Assembly: GCA_050257395.1 (NCBI GenBank)
Contig: JBLMWU010000293.1
Location: forward strand, 1-43,721
Length of the DNA stretch: 43,721 nucleotides
Direction of reading: 5' to 3'
Source of the DNA: JAIRTY01 sp050257395
Lineage (GTDB): Bacteria > Actinomycetota > Actinomycetes > Streptosporangiales > Streptosporangiaceae
Positions 10,253 to 21,031 of the stretch are shown piece by piece. Below the pieces are notes generated by a model that saw nothing but the letters and a program-made list of their open reading frames with translations, was not told the origin of the DNA and did no database searches. The stretch's first letter is position 1; each line of letters starts with the position of its first letter. The translations under genes were made by a program, and so were the position numbers.

Positions 10253-10492
10253 TCAGGCCGGCACGTGGTCGCGCAGGCCCGCCGCCCCCTGGGCGGCCGC
10301 ACAGGACGCACAGCAGAACATCACGTCGCCCGCTTCCACGCCGTGGCCGATGATCCGGCTGCCGCAGTGCTCACAGGACGGCGCCAGCCGGTGGATCGCG
10401 CACTCGAAGCTGTCGAACGTGTGCGCGACCCCGTTCATGCGTACCTCGAATGCCCGGGCATAGTCGTTACCGCAGGTCTCACAGACCGCCAT
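10253..10492 (-). CDS. Small cysteine-rich zinc-ribbon protein
   Basis: This 79-residue protein has three Cys pairs: CETCGND near the N-terminus, CEHCGSR in the middle and CCASCAAAQ near the C-terminus. FDSFECAIHRLAP lies between, the pattern of small prokaryotic metallothionein-like or treble-clef proteins common in actinobacteria. It probably binds zinc; its role is unknown. The ATG at 10492 follows TGGGGGAAC, an adequate ribosome site. The downstream GC hairpins may terminate it. Confidence 0.75.
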   Translation of the reverse strand: MAVCETCGNDYARAFEVRMNGVAHTFDSFECAIHRLAPSCEHCGSRIIGHGVEAGDVMFCCASCAAAQGAAGLRDHVPA

Positions 10493-10610
10493 CGTTCCCC
10501 CAGGAATCGGGCCGGCCTCCCCTGTCCGCGGCGGCCGGGCCCGGCAGCGCCGGGCACCCGGCCCGCGCCGCAGGCCGGCTCTTCCCAGACATGCCCAGCC
10601 CGCGGCCCTG

Positions 10611-11534
10611 CTACTCCCCGTGACCAGCGCCCGCCCCGCGGGCCTGCTCCAGCAGCGTGGCGGCGAGCACCACCTCGGAGCCCGCCAGGCCGGTCGAGCA
10701 GTAGAGGGTGAGCTGATCGGGACGCCGGCGGCCGCTCGCCTGGCCGGCCGCGATCGCGCCGAGGTGGGCCAGCGGGCGGCTGGTGAAGAAGGGCTCCCCG
10801 TAGGCGGCCGCCTGGGCCGGCGAATCGCTCACGATCACGTCCGCGCGGTCCGCCAGGGCGGGCGGGAGCTCGTGGGCGGCCGCGGTCTTGGGCCCGACCG
10901 TGGTGACGTGGGCGCCCGGGCTGATCCAGCCGGACTCCAGCACCGGCTGGCCCGCGCGGGTCGCCACCAGGATGAAGTCCGCCCCGGTCACCGCCTCGCG
11001 GGCGGCGCCCACCGCCGCGGCGGGCAGGCCCAGCTCGGCCCATGCCCGGGCCGCGAACGCGGCAGCGTGCCCCGCGGTCGGGCTGTACACGCGGACCTGG
11101 CGGAACTGCCGTACCGCGGTGGCGGCCCACAGCTGCGTCCAGGCCTGGGCGCCCGACCCGAGGACGGCGGCGGTCACCTCACCGGGCGGCGCGAGCAGAT
11201 CCGCGGCCACCGCGCCGAGCGCGCCGGTGCGGCGGGCGCCGAGTTCCGTGCCGGTGATCACCCCGGCCAGCCGGCCGCTGCCATCCCACACCAGGACCGC
11301 CTGGTCAGAGGAGCCCGGCCAGGTGCCGTAGACCCGGAAGCCCAGCGGGCCGCCCGGGAAGCCGCCCGCGGTGAACGCCAGGCTGAGGTCACCGAGCTGG
11401 GCGTGCAGCCGGGGCGGCGCCGCCAGCTCGCCCCAGTATGCGGCGGTCAGCGCCTCGCGGGCCGCCGCCACCGCGGCCTGCGGGCTGAGCCAGCGGCGGA
11501 CGTCATCGTCGCCCAGCACGATCAGTTCGGGCAT
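10611..11534 (-). CDS. Ornithine cyclodeaminase/mu-crystallin family protein, key residues replaced
   Basis: This is a 307-residue Rossmann-type protein of the OCD/mu-crystallin family. The dinucleotide-binding motif is at AVLGSGAQAW (GSG at 126-128), preceded by VITGTELGARRTGALGAVAADLLA, typical of the family. In classical ornithine cyclodeaminase a Lys in the GxK segment and an Asp in the GGD segment do the chemistry. Here the matching positions read GFRVYG (R67) and VGPKTA (K216). True ornithine-to-proline activity is therefore doubtful, and a different dehydrogenase or reductase reaction is more likely. An AGGAGG ribosome site precedes the ATG at 11534. It is divergent, with 94 nt between, from a PLP decarboxylase-family gene, so the two may act on the same amino acid. 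Confidence 0.85.
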   Translation of the reverse strand: MPELIVLGDDDVRRWLSPQAAVAAAREALTAAYWGELAAPPRLHAQLGDLSLAFTAGGFPGGPLGFRVYGTWPGSSDQAVLVWDGSGRLAGVITGTELGARRTGALGAVAADLLAPPGEVTAAVLGSGAQAWTQLWAATAVRQFRQVRVYSPTAGHAAAFAARAWAELGLPAAAVGAAREAVTGADFILVATRAGQPVLESGWISPGAHVTTVGPKTAAAHELPPALADRADVIVSDSPAQAAAYGEPFFTSRPLAHLGAIAAGQASGRRRPDQLTLYCSTGLAGSEVVLAATLLEQARGAGAGHGE

Positions 11535-11628
11535 GCAGCACCTCCTGCTATTGCCCGCCCGGCCCCGGATGCGCCCATTCTTGCGCAGCCGCGGCCAATC
11601 AGCGCAATCAGCAGGACCGGGCAGGGTC

Positions 11629-13146
11629 ATGCAGACTGGGCGGGTGACCCTGCCTGCGCACGTGGCCGGCCCGCACGCGGCCGGCGCTGACAGCCCTGAC
11701 GCCCCGGCCGACCCGCGTGATCCGCGCGGGCTGCGGGCCGGCGCGCCGCTGCTGGACGCCTGGCTGCGGTTCACCGGCCCGGGCGTGCCGCTCACCCCTA
11801 TGTGCGTGCCCGGGCACAAGCAGCGGCAGGACCTCACCGGCGCGGTGGTGGCCGGGGACTCCCCGCTGTACGGGGGGCTGGACACGATCAAGCACGCCGA
11901 CGCGCTGCTGGCCGAGGGGCAGCAGCGGGCGGCGGAGCTGTGGGGCGCCGACTGGTGCCGTTTCTCCGTCGCCGGTTCCACCCACGGCAACCAGGCGCTG
12001 TCGCTGGCCGTGGGGTCTCCCGGCGACGAGGTCATCGTCAGCCGGACCCTGCACCGTTCGCTGCTGCTGGGACTGGTGCTGGCGGGCCTGCGTCCGGTGT
12101 GGGTACGGCCGGGTACCGACCCCGCGTCCGGGCTGCCGCAGGCGGTGGCGGTGGACGAGGTGCGGGCGGCGCTGGCCGCCCATCCGCGGGCGCGCGCGGT
12201 GTTCCTCGGCGATCCGGCCTACACCGGCGCCACCGGGGACCTGGCCGGCCACGCCGCGGCCGCCCACGAGGCCGGGGTACCGCTGATCGTGGACGCGGCC
12301 TGGGCGGCGCACTTCGGGTTCCACCCGGACCTGCCGCCGCACCCGCTCGCCGCGGGCGCGGACGCGATGGTGACCAGCGCGCACAAGGCGCTGCCCGCCT
12401 ACACGCAGGCCGCGCTCGTGCTGGCCAGGACCGGGCGGCTGGACCCGGCGCGGCTGGACCGCGCCTTCGAGGCCACCCACACCACCAGCCCTGCCGGGGC
12501 GATCATGGCGAGCATCGACGCCGCCCGCGCGCTGCTGGCCCGGGACGGTGAGGCCCTGTGCGGCCAGCTGCTGGCGGCGGTGGCGGCGGCCCGGCGGCGG
12601 CTGCGCGAGATACCCGGGCTGGACGTGCTGGACGGGCCCGGCGTCGAGCCGTCCAAGCTGGTGGTGCTGCTGGCGGGCACCGGCGCGCACGGGCACGCGG
12701 TGGAAGCGGACCTGCTGGCCGCCGGCATGCCGGTGGAGATGGCCGACCGGGACACCATCGTGCCGATCATCACCCTCGCCGACGACGAGGCCAGCGTGAG
12801 CCAGTTCACCAGTGCGCTGGCCGCCGCGGTCGGGCGGCACCGCGGCGCGCCCCGCCGGCCCTCGCCGTCGGTAGCCTGGACGGTCACGCCGCAGCAGGCC
12901 ATGCCGCCGCGGGCGGCGTTCTTCGCGCCGCACCAGACGGTGCCCGCGGGCGCCGCGGCCGGGCGAGTCAGCGCGGAGCTGATCGCCCCGTACCCGCCGG
13001 GCGTGCCGGTGCTGGCGCCCGGCGAGGTCATCACCGGGGAGCTGATCGGGGCGCTGCGGGCCGTGCTCGCCGACGGCGGCCGGATCGCCTACGCCGCCGA
13101 CCCCACGCTGGCCACCTTCCAGGTGGTGGGCCAGTCCGCTGGCTGA
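11629..13146 (+). CDS. Orn/Lys/Arg decarboxylase-family PLP enzyme
   Basis: This 505-residue fold-type I PLP enzyme belongs to the Orn/Lys/Arg decarboxylase major-domain family. Hallmarks are TPMCVPGHKQ (about 56-65), FSVAGSTHGNQAL, the PLP-Asp in LIVDAAWAAHFGFH and the Schiff-base lysine K253 in TSAHKALPAYTQ. The C-terminal decarboxylase domain contains APYPPGVPVLAPGE. It probably makes a polyamine or diamine (putrescine, cadaverine or agmatine) by decarboxylation; the substrate cannot be read from sequence. Two starts are possible. The ATG at 11629 is used here. The GTG at 11644 lies 6 nt after CAGACT and would fit a leaderless mRNA. It is divergent from the OCD-like gene. Confidence 0.88.
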   Translation: MQTGRVTLPAHVAGPHAAGADSPDAPADPRDPRGLRAGAPLLDAWLRFTGPGVPLTPMCVPGHKQRQDLTGAVVAGDSPLYGGLDTIKHADALLAEGQQRAAELWGADWCRFSVAGSTHGNQALSLAVGSPGDEVIVSRTLHRSLLLGLVLAGLRPVWVRPGTDPASGLPQAVAVDEVRAALAAHPRARAVFLGDPAYTGATGDLAGHAAAAHEAGVPLIVDAAWAAHFGFHPDLPPHPLAAGADAMVTSAHKALPAYTQAALVLARTGRLDPARLDRAFEATHTTSPAGAIMASIDAARALLARDGEALCGQLLAAVAAARRRLREIPGLDVLDGPGVEPSKLVVLLAGTGAHGHAVEADLLAAGMPVEMADRDTIVPIITLADDEASVSQFTSALAAAVGRHRGAPRRPSPSVAWTVTPQQAMPPRAAFFAPHQTVPAGAAAGRVSAELIAPYPPGVPVLAPGEVITGELIGALRAVLADGGRIAYAADPTLATFQVVGQSAG

Positions 13147-13188
13147 GGCCGGCCGGCTGCCCAGGCCTTCGCCCGCGAGCGAGCCGGG

Positions 13189-14157
13189 TCAGGGGATCAG
13201 CAGCAGCTTGCCGGTGGTGCGGCGGGCCGCCAGGTCCTCCTGCGCGCGGGCGGCGTCGCTGAGCGGATAGGTGCCGCCGATGCGCACCGACAGCTCGCCC
13301 CTGGTGACCCAGCCGAACAGGTCCGCGGTACGCCGCCGCAGGTCGGCCGGGCTGGCGACGTAGTGGACGAGCGTCGGCCGGGTCACGAACAGCGACCCGG
13401 CCGGGGCGAGCAGCTGCAGGTCGAACGGGGGGACCGGCCCGCTGGCCGCCCCGTACAGCACCAGCATCCCGCGCGGTCGCAGCGCCGCCAGGCTGGCGTC
13501 GAATGTGGCCTGGCCCACTCCGTCGTACACGGCCGCGGCGCCGTCACCGGTCTCCTCCCGCACCACGTCGCCGAAATCGCCGTAGCCGGCCACGTGGTCG
13601 GCGCCGGCGCCGCGCGCGAGTTCCGCCTTGGCCGGTGTGGACACGGTGGCGATGACGACCCCGCCGCGCAGCTTGACCAGCTGGGTGAGCAGCAGGCCCA
13701 CCCCGCCGGCCGCGGCGTGCACGACCACCGGGTCGCCGTCCGCGACCGGGTAGGTGTCGTGGCACAGGTAGTGCGCGGTGCAGCCCTGCAGCATGATCGC
13801 TGCCGCCGCCTGCAGGTCCATTCCCCCGGGAACGGCAACGGCCCGGTCGGCGGGCAGCACCACCTGCTCCGCGTAGCTGCCGGGGATGCCGGTCCACGCC
13901 ACCCGGTCCCCCGGCGCGAACCCCGCCACGTCCCGGCCCAGCGCGGTGACCGTGCCCGCACCCTCTGCGCCCGGGACGAAGGGCCCGTCGCTGCTGGCGT
14001 AGGGCGGCCGGCCCTCGCGCTGGTAGATGTCCATGTAGTTGACGCCGGCCGCGGCGACGTCGACGAGCAGCTGGCCAGGGCCCGGGACCGGATCCGGCCG
14101 CTCCGCGGGCGTGAGGACCTCGGGTCCCCCGAACTGGCTGACCTCCACGACGCGCAT
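13189..14157 (-). CDS. Zinc-less quinone oxidoreductase (QOR, MDR superfamily)
   Basis: This 322-residue NADPH:quinone reductase-like enzyme has a GroES-like N-terminal half containing AAAGVNYMDIYQREG. Its nucleotide-binding half contains VVVHAAAGGVGLLLTQL, an AxxGxxG variant Rossmann motif. No catalytic-zinc Cys/His set is seen, consistent with the quinone oxidoreductase branch. The C-terminal TTGKLLLIP ending is typical of the family. The ATG at 14157 is preferred because GAGGGA lies about 7 nt upstream; a GTG at 14163 is in frame. It is convergent with the decarboxylase gene (42 nt between stops). Confidence 0.9.
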   Translation of the reverse strand: MRVVEVSQFGGPEVLTPAERPDPVPGPGQLLVDVAAAGVNYMDIYQREGRPPYASSDGPFVPGAEGAGTVTALGRDVAGFAPGDRVAWTGIPGSYAEQVVLPADRAVAVPGGMDLQAAAAIMLQGCTAHYLCHDTYPVADGDPVVVHAAAGGVGLLLTQLVKLRGGVVIATVSTPAKAELARGAGADHVAGYGDFGDVVREETGDGAAAVYDGVGQATFDASLAALRPRGMLVLYGAASGPVPPFDLQLLAPAGSLFVTRPTLVHYVASPADLRRRTADLFGWVTRGELSVRIGGTYPLSDAARAQEDLAARRTTGKLLLIP

Positions 14158-14372
14158 GCGCACTCCCTCGGCATCGGCAGCGGGCGGGCTGGGCGTTATG
14201 CCGTCATCGTGTCACGCACCGGAGCCAGTTGCCCGCGTGGCCAGTGTGACGGAAGACCGAAGCTAAGACGTAATCCGATTTGGCGGGCAAAGCGTCTGGA
14301 AAGGGGACGGCCGGCCTGGATAATGTCCCTGCCCCGCCGGCAGGACGTCCCAGTGAGACACATGGAGACAGG

Positions 14373-15254
14373 ATGCATAAGGCACTGAGGCGTGCGCTGA
14401 GCCTCACCGCGGTCCCGGCCGTGACGCTGGCCACCGCGGCGATGATCGCCCTTCCGGCTGGCGCGGCGTCCGCGTCGGTCAAGCCCGGCACCACCGGGCC
14501 GAACCTGTACAGCCCGATGGAGACCGGGTACGCCGCGACGCAGGCCTCGTTCCGGTTCGTCAAGGCCGACTTCGTCCTGCCGGACCCGACCACCTTCAAG
14601 TCCTACCTGAACCGGGTGGAGTACAGCGCGGAGTTCTGGTCCTCCAGCCGGGACACGATCCTCGGGGTCTACGCGAGCACCAGTGACACCAGCGCCAAGC
14701 CGTGGCACATCGAGGCGAAGGTCTACAACAACAAGACCCACGCGCTCATCTGCGCCACCTGGTCCAAGGCCCACCCGTGCAAGGGCAAGATCACGGGCTC
14801 GTGGTCAGCCACCTTCAAGAGCGGCGACAAGATGGAGCTCAGCAACTTCTTCAACCACACCAACGGCCTCGACCGGTTCCACGCGAATGACCTGACCACC
14901 GCCGTGCAGAGCTACGACTACCACAACGTCGGGACCGCCATCTTCGGGCAGGCGCGGATCGTCGCCGGGTTCGGCTGCACACCCTGGAAGGCCTGCGGCA
15001 TCGGCCTCGGCTACCACGCCCCGCCCTCCGCGCTGCACGTCGGCCGTGCCGACGACGCGGAACTCAGCTCGGGCAGCGGGCTGATCGGCTTCGACGGCCC
15101 GTTCGCGCACAACAAGGTGATCATGACGTCGAACGGCACCTCCACCGGGACGAAGCTGGCGGTCCCGACGGAGTTCGGCCAGACCATCACCGACAACAGC
15201 GTGACCTACACCTCCGACTTCCCCGGCGGCGAGTTCCACATGACCCTGCCGTAG
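14373..15254 (+). CDS. Secreted protein, unknown family (eqolisin-like fold possible)
   Basis: This 293-residue exported protein has a clear signal peptide: basic MHKALRRA, a hydrophobic core, and an Ala-rich end at about residue 34 (AASA/SV). The mature part is Thr/Ser/Asn-rich and probably beta-rich. METGYAATQASFRF followed by KADFVLPD loosely recalls the GYAA...F..V...W.VP opening of G1 (eqolisin) peptidases, but I do not see the catalytic Gln/Glu pair with certainty, so no enzyme function is called. One Cys pair (CATWSKAHPC) and a second (GCTPWKACG) could form disulfides. The ATG at 14373 follows GGAGACAGG. GATAAT at 14319-14324 may be the -10. A strong hairpin terminator follows the stop. 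Confidence 0.75.
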   Translation: MHKALRRALSLTAVPAVTLATAAMIALPAGAASASVKPGTTGPNLYSPMETGYAATQASFRFVKADFVLPDPTTFKSYLNRVEYSAEFWSSSRDTILGVYASTSDTSAKPWHIEAKVYNNKTHALICATWSKAHPCKGKITGSWSATFKSGDKMELSNFFNHTNGLDRFHANDLTTAVQSYDYHNVGTAIFGQARIVAGFGCTPWKACGIGLGYHAPPSALHVGRADDAELSSGSGLIGFDGPFAHNKVIMTSNGTSTGTKLAVPTEFGQTITDNSVTYTSDFPGGEFHMTLP

Positions 15255-15269
15255 CCGATCCGGCACAGT

Positions 15270-15310
15270 CACGAGCGCCCCGTCCCGCCCCTGGGGACGG
15301 GGCGCTCGTG
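15270..15310 (+). terminator. Strong 16-bp hairpin terminator
   Basis: Positions 15270-15285 pair perfectly with 15295-15310 around a 9-nt loop (arms CACGAGCGCCCCGTCC and its complement). It starts 15 nt after the stop of the secreted-protein gene. No T-run follows, as is usual in this GC range. It also lies 27 nt past the end of the convergent methyltransferase gene and may serve both. Confidence 0.85.
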
Positions 15311-15336
15311 TGCCCGGCTGGGGCGGGCGGCTGGCC

Positions 15337-15960
15337 TCAGGGCTGCGCGGGCCGGGTGGCGACGCCCTCGAACATGTACCCCCAGGCGCGCGGGCCCTGC
15401 AGGTAGAACGTGTCCAGCCGGGTCAGCTCGAATCCGGCGCCGGCCAGCAGCTGGTCGATGCGCCGGTTGAGATGGCAGCCTCCGGCCAGGCGGCGCTGCA
15501 GCGGCGTGAACCGGTCCTGGGTGCGGGACACCTTCGCGTCCGGTGAGTGGCCGTGCTCCACGAAATGCAGCGTGCCGCCCGGGCGCAGCACCCGGCGGAT
15601 CTCGGCCAGCGCCCGGCCCGCATCCGGGATCGTGCACAGCGTCCACGTGCTCACCGCGTGGTCCACGCTGGCGCCGGCCAGCGGCAGCTGCTGCGCGTCC
15701 GTGCCGATGTACTCGACCGGCACCGCGCTGGCAGCAACCCTCCGGCTGGCCAGCTTGCGGCCGACGGTGGCCGGATCGACCGCCAGCACCCGCTTCACGG
15801 CCGGCGGGTAGTACCGCACGTTGAGGCCCGAGCCGAAGCCGATCTCCAGCACGTCCCCGGCCAGGCCCGCCATGACCCGGGCGCGCAGCCGGCCGAACTC
15901 GCCGCCCCGCATCACCCGGTCGGTCAGGCGCGGCAGGATGTGAGTCTCGTAGAAACCCAT
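15337..15960 (-). CDS. Class I SAM-dependent methyltransferase
   Basis: This 207-residue methyltransferase has motif I VLEIGFGSG at 37-45, the acidic residue ending motif II in VLAVDPA, and the post-motif segments EYIGTDAQQLPLAGASVDHAVSTW and RVLRPGGTLHFVEHG. The pattern resembles UbiE-like/methyltransf_11 enzymes acting on small molecules or lipids. The substrate is unknown. The ATG at 15960 is preceded by CATGCT at 6 nt, a possible leaderless arrangement. It is 74 nt downstream of the glutathione-peroxidase gene on the same strand. Confidence 0.87.
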   Translation of the reverse strand: MGFYETHILPRLTDRVMRGGEFGRLRARVMAGLAGDVLEIGFGSGLNVRYYPPAVKRVLAVDPATVGRKLASRRVAASAVPVEYIGTDAQQLPLAGASVDHAVSTWTLCTIPDAGRALAEIRRVLRPGGTLHFVEHGHSPDAKVSRTQDRFTPLQRRLAGGCHLNRRIDQLLAGAGFELTRLDTFYLQGPRAWGYMFEGVATRPAQP

Positions 15961-16034
15961 GCCTTCAGCATGGACCACCGGACAACGGGTGCCCGCCGGT
16001 ACGGCGGGCACCCGTCCCTGCGGCTGGCCGGGAG

Positions 16035-16529
16035 TCAGGTCCCGGCGGGCAGGTTCGCCTCGATGGCGGCGACCAGCTCGGGGTCGTCCGGCTCGGTGCG
16101 CGGCCGGAACCGGCCTGCCACCGTCCCGTCCGGGCGCAGCAGGAACTTCTCGAAGTTCCACTGGATGTCGCCCGCCGCGCCGCTTGCGTCGGCAGCCTGG
16201 GTCAGCTCCGTGTAGACCGGGTGCCGGCCAGGCCCGTTCACCTCGATCTTCTCGAACATCGGGAACGTGACCCCGTAATTCACCGAGCAGAACTCCTGGA
16301 TCTCCCCGGCCGTGCCGGGCTCCTGGCCGCCGAACTGGTTACAGGGGAACCCGACGACGGAAAAGCCGCGGCTGGCGAACTGCTCGTGCAGCCGCTCCAG
16401 CCCGGTGTACTGCGGCGTCAGGCCGCACTTGGAAGCGACGTTCACCACGAGCAGGGTCTTGCCCGCCAGCTCGCCCAGCGAGGACGGGTCCCCGGCGAGC
16501 GTCTTCACCGGGATGTCGTGCACGGTCAC
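16035..16529 (-). CDS. Glutathione-peroxidase-family thiol peroxidase
   Basis: This 164-residue peroxidase is of the Cys (non-selenium) type. The peroxidatic Cys is C35 in VNVASKCGLTPQY. Catalytic partners are Q65 in FPCNQFGGQE and W124/N125 in IQWNFEKFL. The probable resolving Cys is C81 in EFCSVNYGVTFP, which suggests reduction by thioredoxin rather than glutathione; actinobacteria generally lack glutathione. The GTG at 16529 is preceded by GGAGGATCC. It lies 103 nt upstream of the flavodoxin-domain gene's end, in the same direction, so the two redox genes may share a transcript. Confidence 0.92.
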   Translation of the reverse strand: MTVHDIPVKTLAGDPSSLGELAGKTLLVVNVASKCGLTPQYTGLERLHEQFASRGFSVVGFPCNQFGGQEPGTAGEIQEFCSVNYGVTFPMFEKIEVNGPGRHPVYTELTQAADASGAAGDIQWNFEKFLLRPDGTVAGRFRPRTEPDDPELVAAIEANLPAGT

Positions 16530-16632
16530 GTTGGATCCTCCGCGAGAGGGGTGGATGCGATCGCCAGCGTCAACATCGCCGTGCCCCTCCGCATGCCCAC
16601 GGGCGCCCGCAGACGCGTGAGCGCCACCCGGA

Positions 16633-17127
16633 TCAGACGGCCTGGCTCCGCAGCGGGGAGATCTGGGCGGCGAAGGCCCGGACCTTGTCCTGCCAGCCCT
16701 CCTCCAGCGGCCCCTTCAGCCCGGTCACGTAAACCTTGCCCTCGGCGACCTTCACCAGGCCCTTAGCCTGCAGCAGCTCGTTCATGATCGGGATGACCCG
16801 CTGCCACCGGGCCATTTCTTCAGCCGACGGCACCTTCCCGGTCTTCGGGTCCGGCTGCGGGGCGCCCTCGGTGGTCAGGATCGCGTACCGCGCCCCGCGC
16901 TCGAGCCTGGCTTTGCGCAGGAACCTGCGGGCGCTCCCGATCGGCTTGCCCATCCGGCCCGGGGAGCTGAACAGGTAGAGGTCCGCCAGGGGCATCCGCT
17001 TCGGGTCGGCGTCCCGGACGTGGCAGACCTCGACCGTGTGTCCCTCGTTCTCCATGATCCGCTTGAACTCGGCAGCGACCATCGCCCCGTTGCCGAACTT
17101 GGAAGCGTGGAAGTAAGCAATCTTCAT
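16633..17127 (-). CDS. Flavodoxin-domain protein
   Basis: This 164-residue protein begins with KIAYFHASKFGNGAMVAAEF, a flavodoxin phosphate-binding loop variant (SKFGNG at 9-14), and continues with the FMN-loop-like FSSPGRMGKPIGSAR. It resembles the flavodoxin-like domain proteins that accompany oxidative or acid stress genes. FMN binding is likely but unproven. The ATG at 17127 follows GGGGATGTGCC. The glutathione-peroxidase-like gene follows downstream on the same strand. Confidence 0.82.
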   Translation of the reverse strand: MKIAYFHASKFGNGAMVAAEFKRIMENEGHTVEVCHVRDADPKRMPLADLYLFSSPGRMGKPIGSARRFLRKARLERGARYAILTTEGAPQPDPKTGKVPSAEEMARWQRVIPIMNELLQAKGLVKVAEGKVYVTGLKGPLEEGWQDKVRAFAAQISPLRSQAV

Positions 17128-17210
17128 GGCACATCCCCGCTTCTACGCTGCCCCCGGCGGCGGCAGGGCACCAGGGGCCAACGTCCCTGGGCTGGACGGC
17201 CCCGGGACCG

Positions 17211-18047
17211 GTGGTCATCGGCGCGGTTATCTGCCTGATCCGGGCATTGTGCCGGGTCCTCGCGTCATGGATGGTGGTGCTCCGGGAACGGGAGCGGGGA
17301 GGGGACGCGGGGATGACGGAGGTCCGGGACCGCGTCGACCCCGGCAGGCGGGTCCGGGACTCGGTGCTGCTCACCCCCGGCGACGCGCCGGGGCTGTGGG
17401 CCATGGTGACCGAGCTGGCCACCCGGGTGGGCACCCGCCCGCCTGATGAGGTCCGGGCGGTGGCAGCGGCCAGCGCCCAGGTCAGCGAGGAATGCCGGTT
17501 TCTCCGCCTGCTCGCCGGCACCAGGCGCCTTTACGTCGGCCTGCCGCTGCTGATGGGGCTGACCGCGGACGAGCTGCGCGCCGCGATCTGCCACGAGCTC
17601 GGCCGCTACGCGCGCGGTCACACCAGGATCGGGCCGGATGCCGCCGTGGCCGCCGCGGCCGGGAAGGCGGCGGGCGTGCTCATGGCGATCTTCGCGGTGA
17701 TCGTCCTGGGCGGGGCGGTCGCCGCCGCGATCGGCACCTCCGCCGCGACGGCGCCCCCGTCCGGCCCGGTCCGCAGGCCTGTCCCGGTGGTGGCGCCCTC
17801 CTGGCCGCCGCTGGCCGCTCCCACGTGGCCGCCACCGTCCCTGCCGTTTGCGTCCCGTCCCCCGTTCCTGCCGGTCCGGCACACGGTCCAGCCCGGCGAC
17901 ACGCTGCACAGCCTCGCGTGCCGGTACTTCACCACGGTCCGTGCGCTCCGGCAGGCCAACCACCTGGGCCACCGGGACGTCATCCACGCCGGGCAGGTGC
18001 TGAACATCCCGGAATTCAGCGACCTGTCCCGGCCGGGGTGCGGTTAA
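17211..18047 (+). CDS. M48-like pseudopeptidase domain fused to a LysM domain
   Basis: This 278-residue protein joins two unrelated modules. Residues about 50-150 match the core of actinobacterial M48 (HtpX/Ste24-like) metallopeptidases: VLLTPGDAPGLWAMVTEL, GTRPPDEVR, GTRRLYVGLPLLMGLTADELRA. The zinc motif region reads ICHELGRYARGHTR, so HExxH is HELGR (128-132) and the second zinc-binding His is missing. The downstream Glu-bearing half of the peptidase is also absent. A membrane helix (about 153-176), a Pro-rich linker (181-222) and a LysM domain (223-267, HTVQPGDTLHSLACRYF...VIHAGQVLNIP) follow. Starts are uncertain. The GTG at 17211 keeps an N-terminal hydrophobic segment; the ATG at 17313 has a much better GGGGAGGGG ribosome site and would put the LysM domain outside the cell. 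Catalysis is unlikely; a peptidoglycan-anchored sensor or scaffold is an inference. Confidence 0.8.
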   Translation: MVIGAVICLIRALCRVLASWMVVLRERERGGDAGMTEVRDRVDPGRRVRDSVLLTPGDAPGLWAMVTELATRVGTRPPDEVRAVAAASAQVSEECRFLRLLAGTRRLYVGLPLLMGLTADELRAAICHELGRYARGHTRIGPDAAVAAAAGKAAGVLMAIFAVIVLGGAVAAAIGTSAATAPPSGPVRRPVPVVAPSWPPLAAPTWPPPSLPFASRPPFLPVRHTVQPGDTLHSLACRYFTTVRALRQANHLGHRDVIHAGQVLNIPEFSDLSRPGCG

Positions 18048-18100
18048 GGGCCTGGCCCCCGGCGGCGCCCGGTGCGCAGATGTGATGTCAGGCTGTGATG

Positions 18101-20491
<2,391 letters not shown>

Positions 20492-20578
20492 CGTGTCTCC
20501 ATCTGTCACGCGGAGCCGCCCGTCGCGGTCTCCGCCTGCGGCGCAGGCATCGGCTGGCCAGCCCCCAGGCCGTGCCGG

Positions 20579-21031
20579 TCAGGCCAGCCAGCGGCCGTCG
20601 CGCATCAGTTCACGGCCGGGCAGTTCGTTCACCTCGCGCCAGGCCTGGATGCGGCGCGGGGAGATGCGGAACCACCGGTACGGCGTGGCCAGCGCACGCG
20701 GATCGAAGCCGGTGCGCGCGGCGAACCGGTCACCCTGCTCCTGCGGCAGCGCGCCGATCTCCAGCACCTCGACGTCGCCCTCGATCATGGACACGTCACG
20801 GGTGTGTCCCAGCGCCACCCGGGCCGCCCGGGTGGCAGCCAGGTTCCTGCCGGTCGGGCTGTCCGCCGGCGTGGCCACCAGCAGCGTCTCGCCATCCCAG
20901 TCGAAGGACAGCGGCACCAGGTACGGCGCACCATCCGCCGAGGCACTGGCCAGCCAGACGTCCACGTCGTGGGTGAGCCGGTGCTCGGTGTCGCGGCGAC
21001 GCTCGGCGGCGGCGCGGGCGGCGGCGCTCAC
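20579..21031 (-). CDS. Pyridoxamine 5'-phosphate oxidase-family (PPOX) protein
   Basis: This is a 150-residue split-barrel flavin- or F420-binding protein. WLASASADGAPYLVPLSFDWDGETLLVAT is the usual first strand pair, followed by ATRAARVALGHTRDVSMIEGDVEVL and a C-terminal TPYRWFRISPRRIQAWREVNE motif. Such actinobacterial proteins often use F420 or FMN to reduce small molecules. The GTG start at 21031 overlaps the stop of the VOC gene as GTGA (4 nt), a clear sign of translational coupling. Confidence 0.87.
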   Translation of the reverse strand: MSAAARAAAERRRDTEHRLTHDVDVWLASASADGAPYLVPLSFDWDGETLLVATPADSPTGRNLAATRAARVALGHTRDVSMIEGDVEVLEIGALPQEQGDRFAARTGFDPRALATPYRWFRISPRRIQAWREVNELPGRELMRDGRWLA

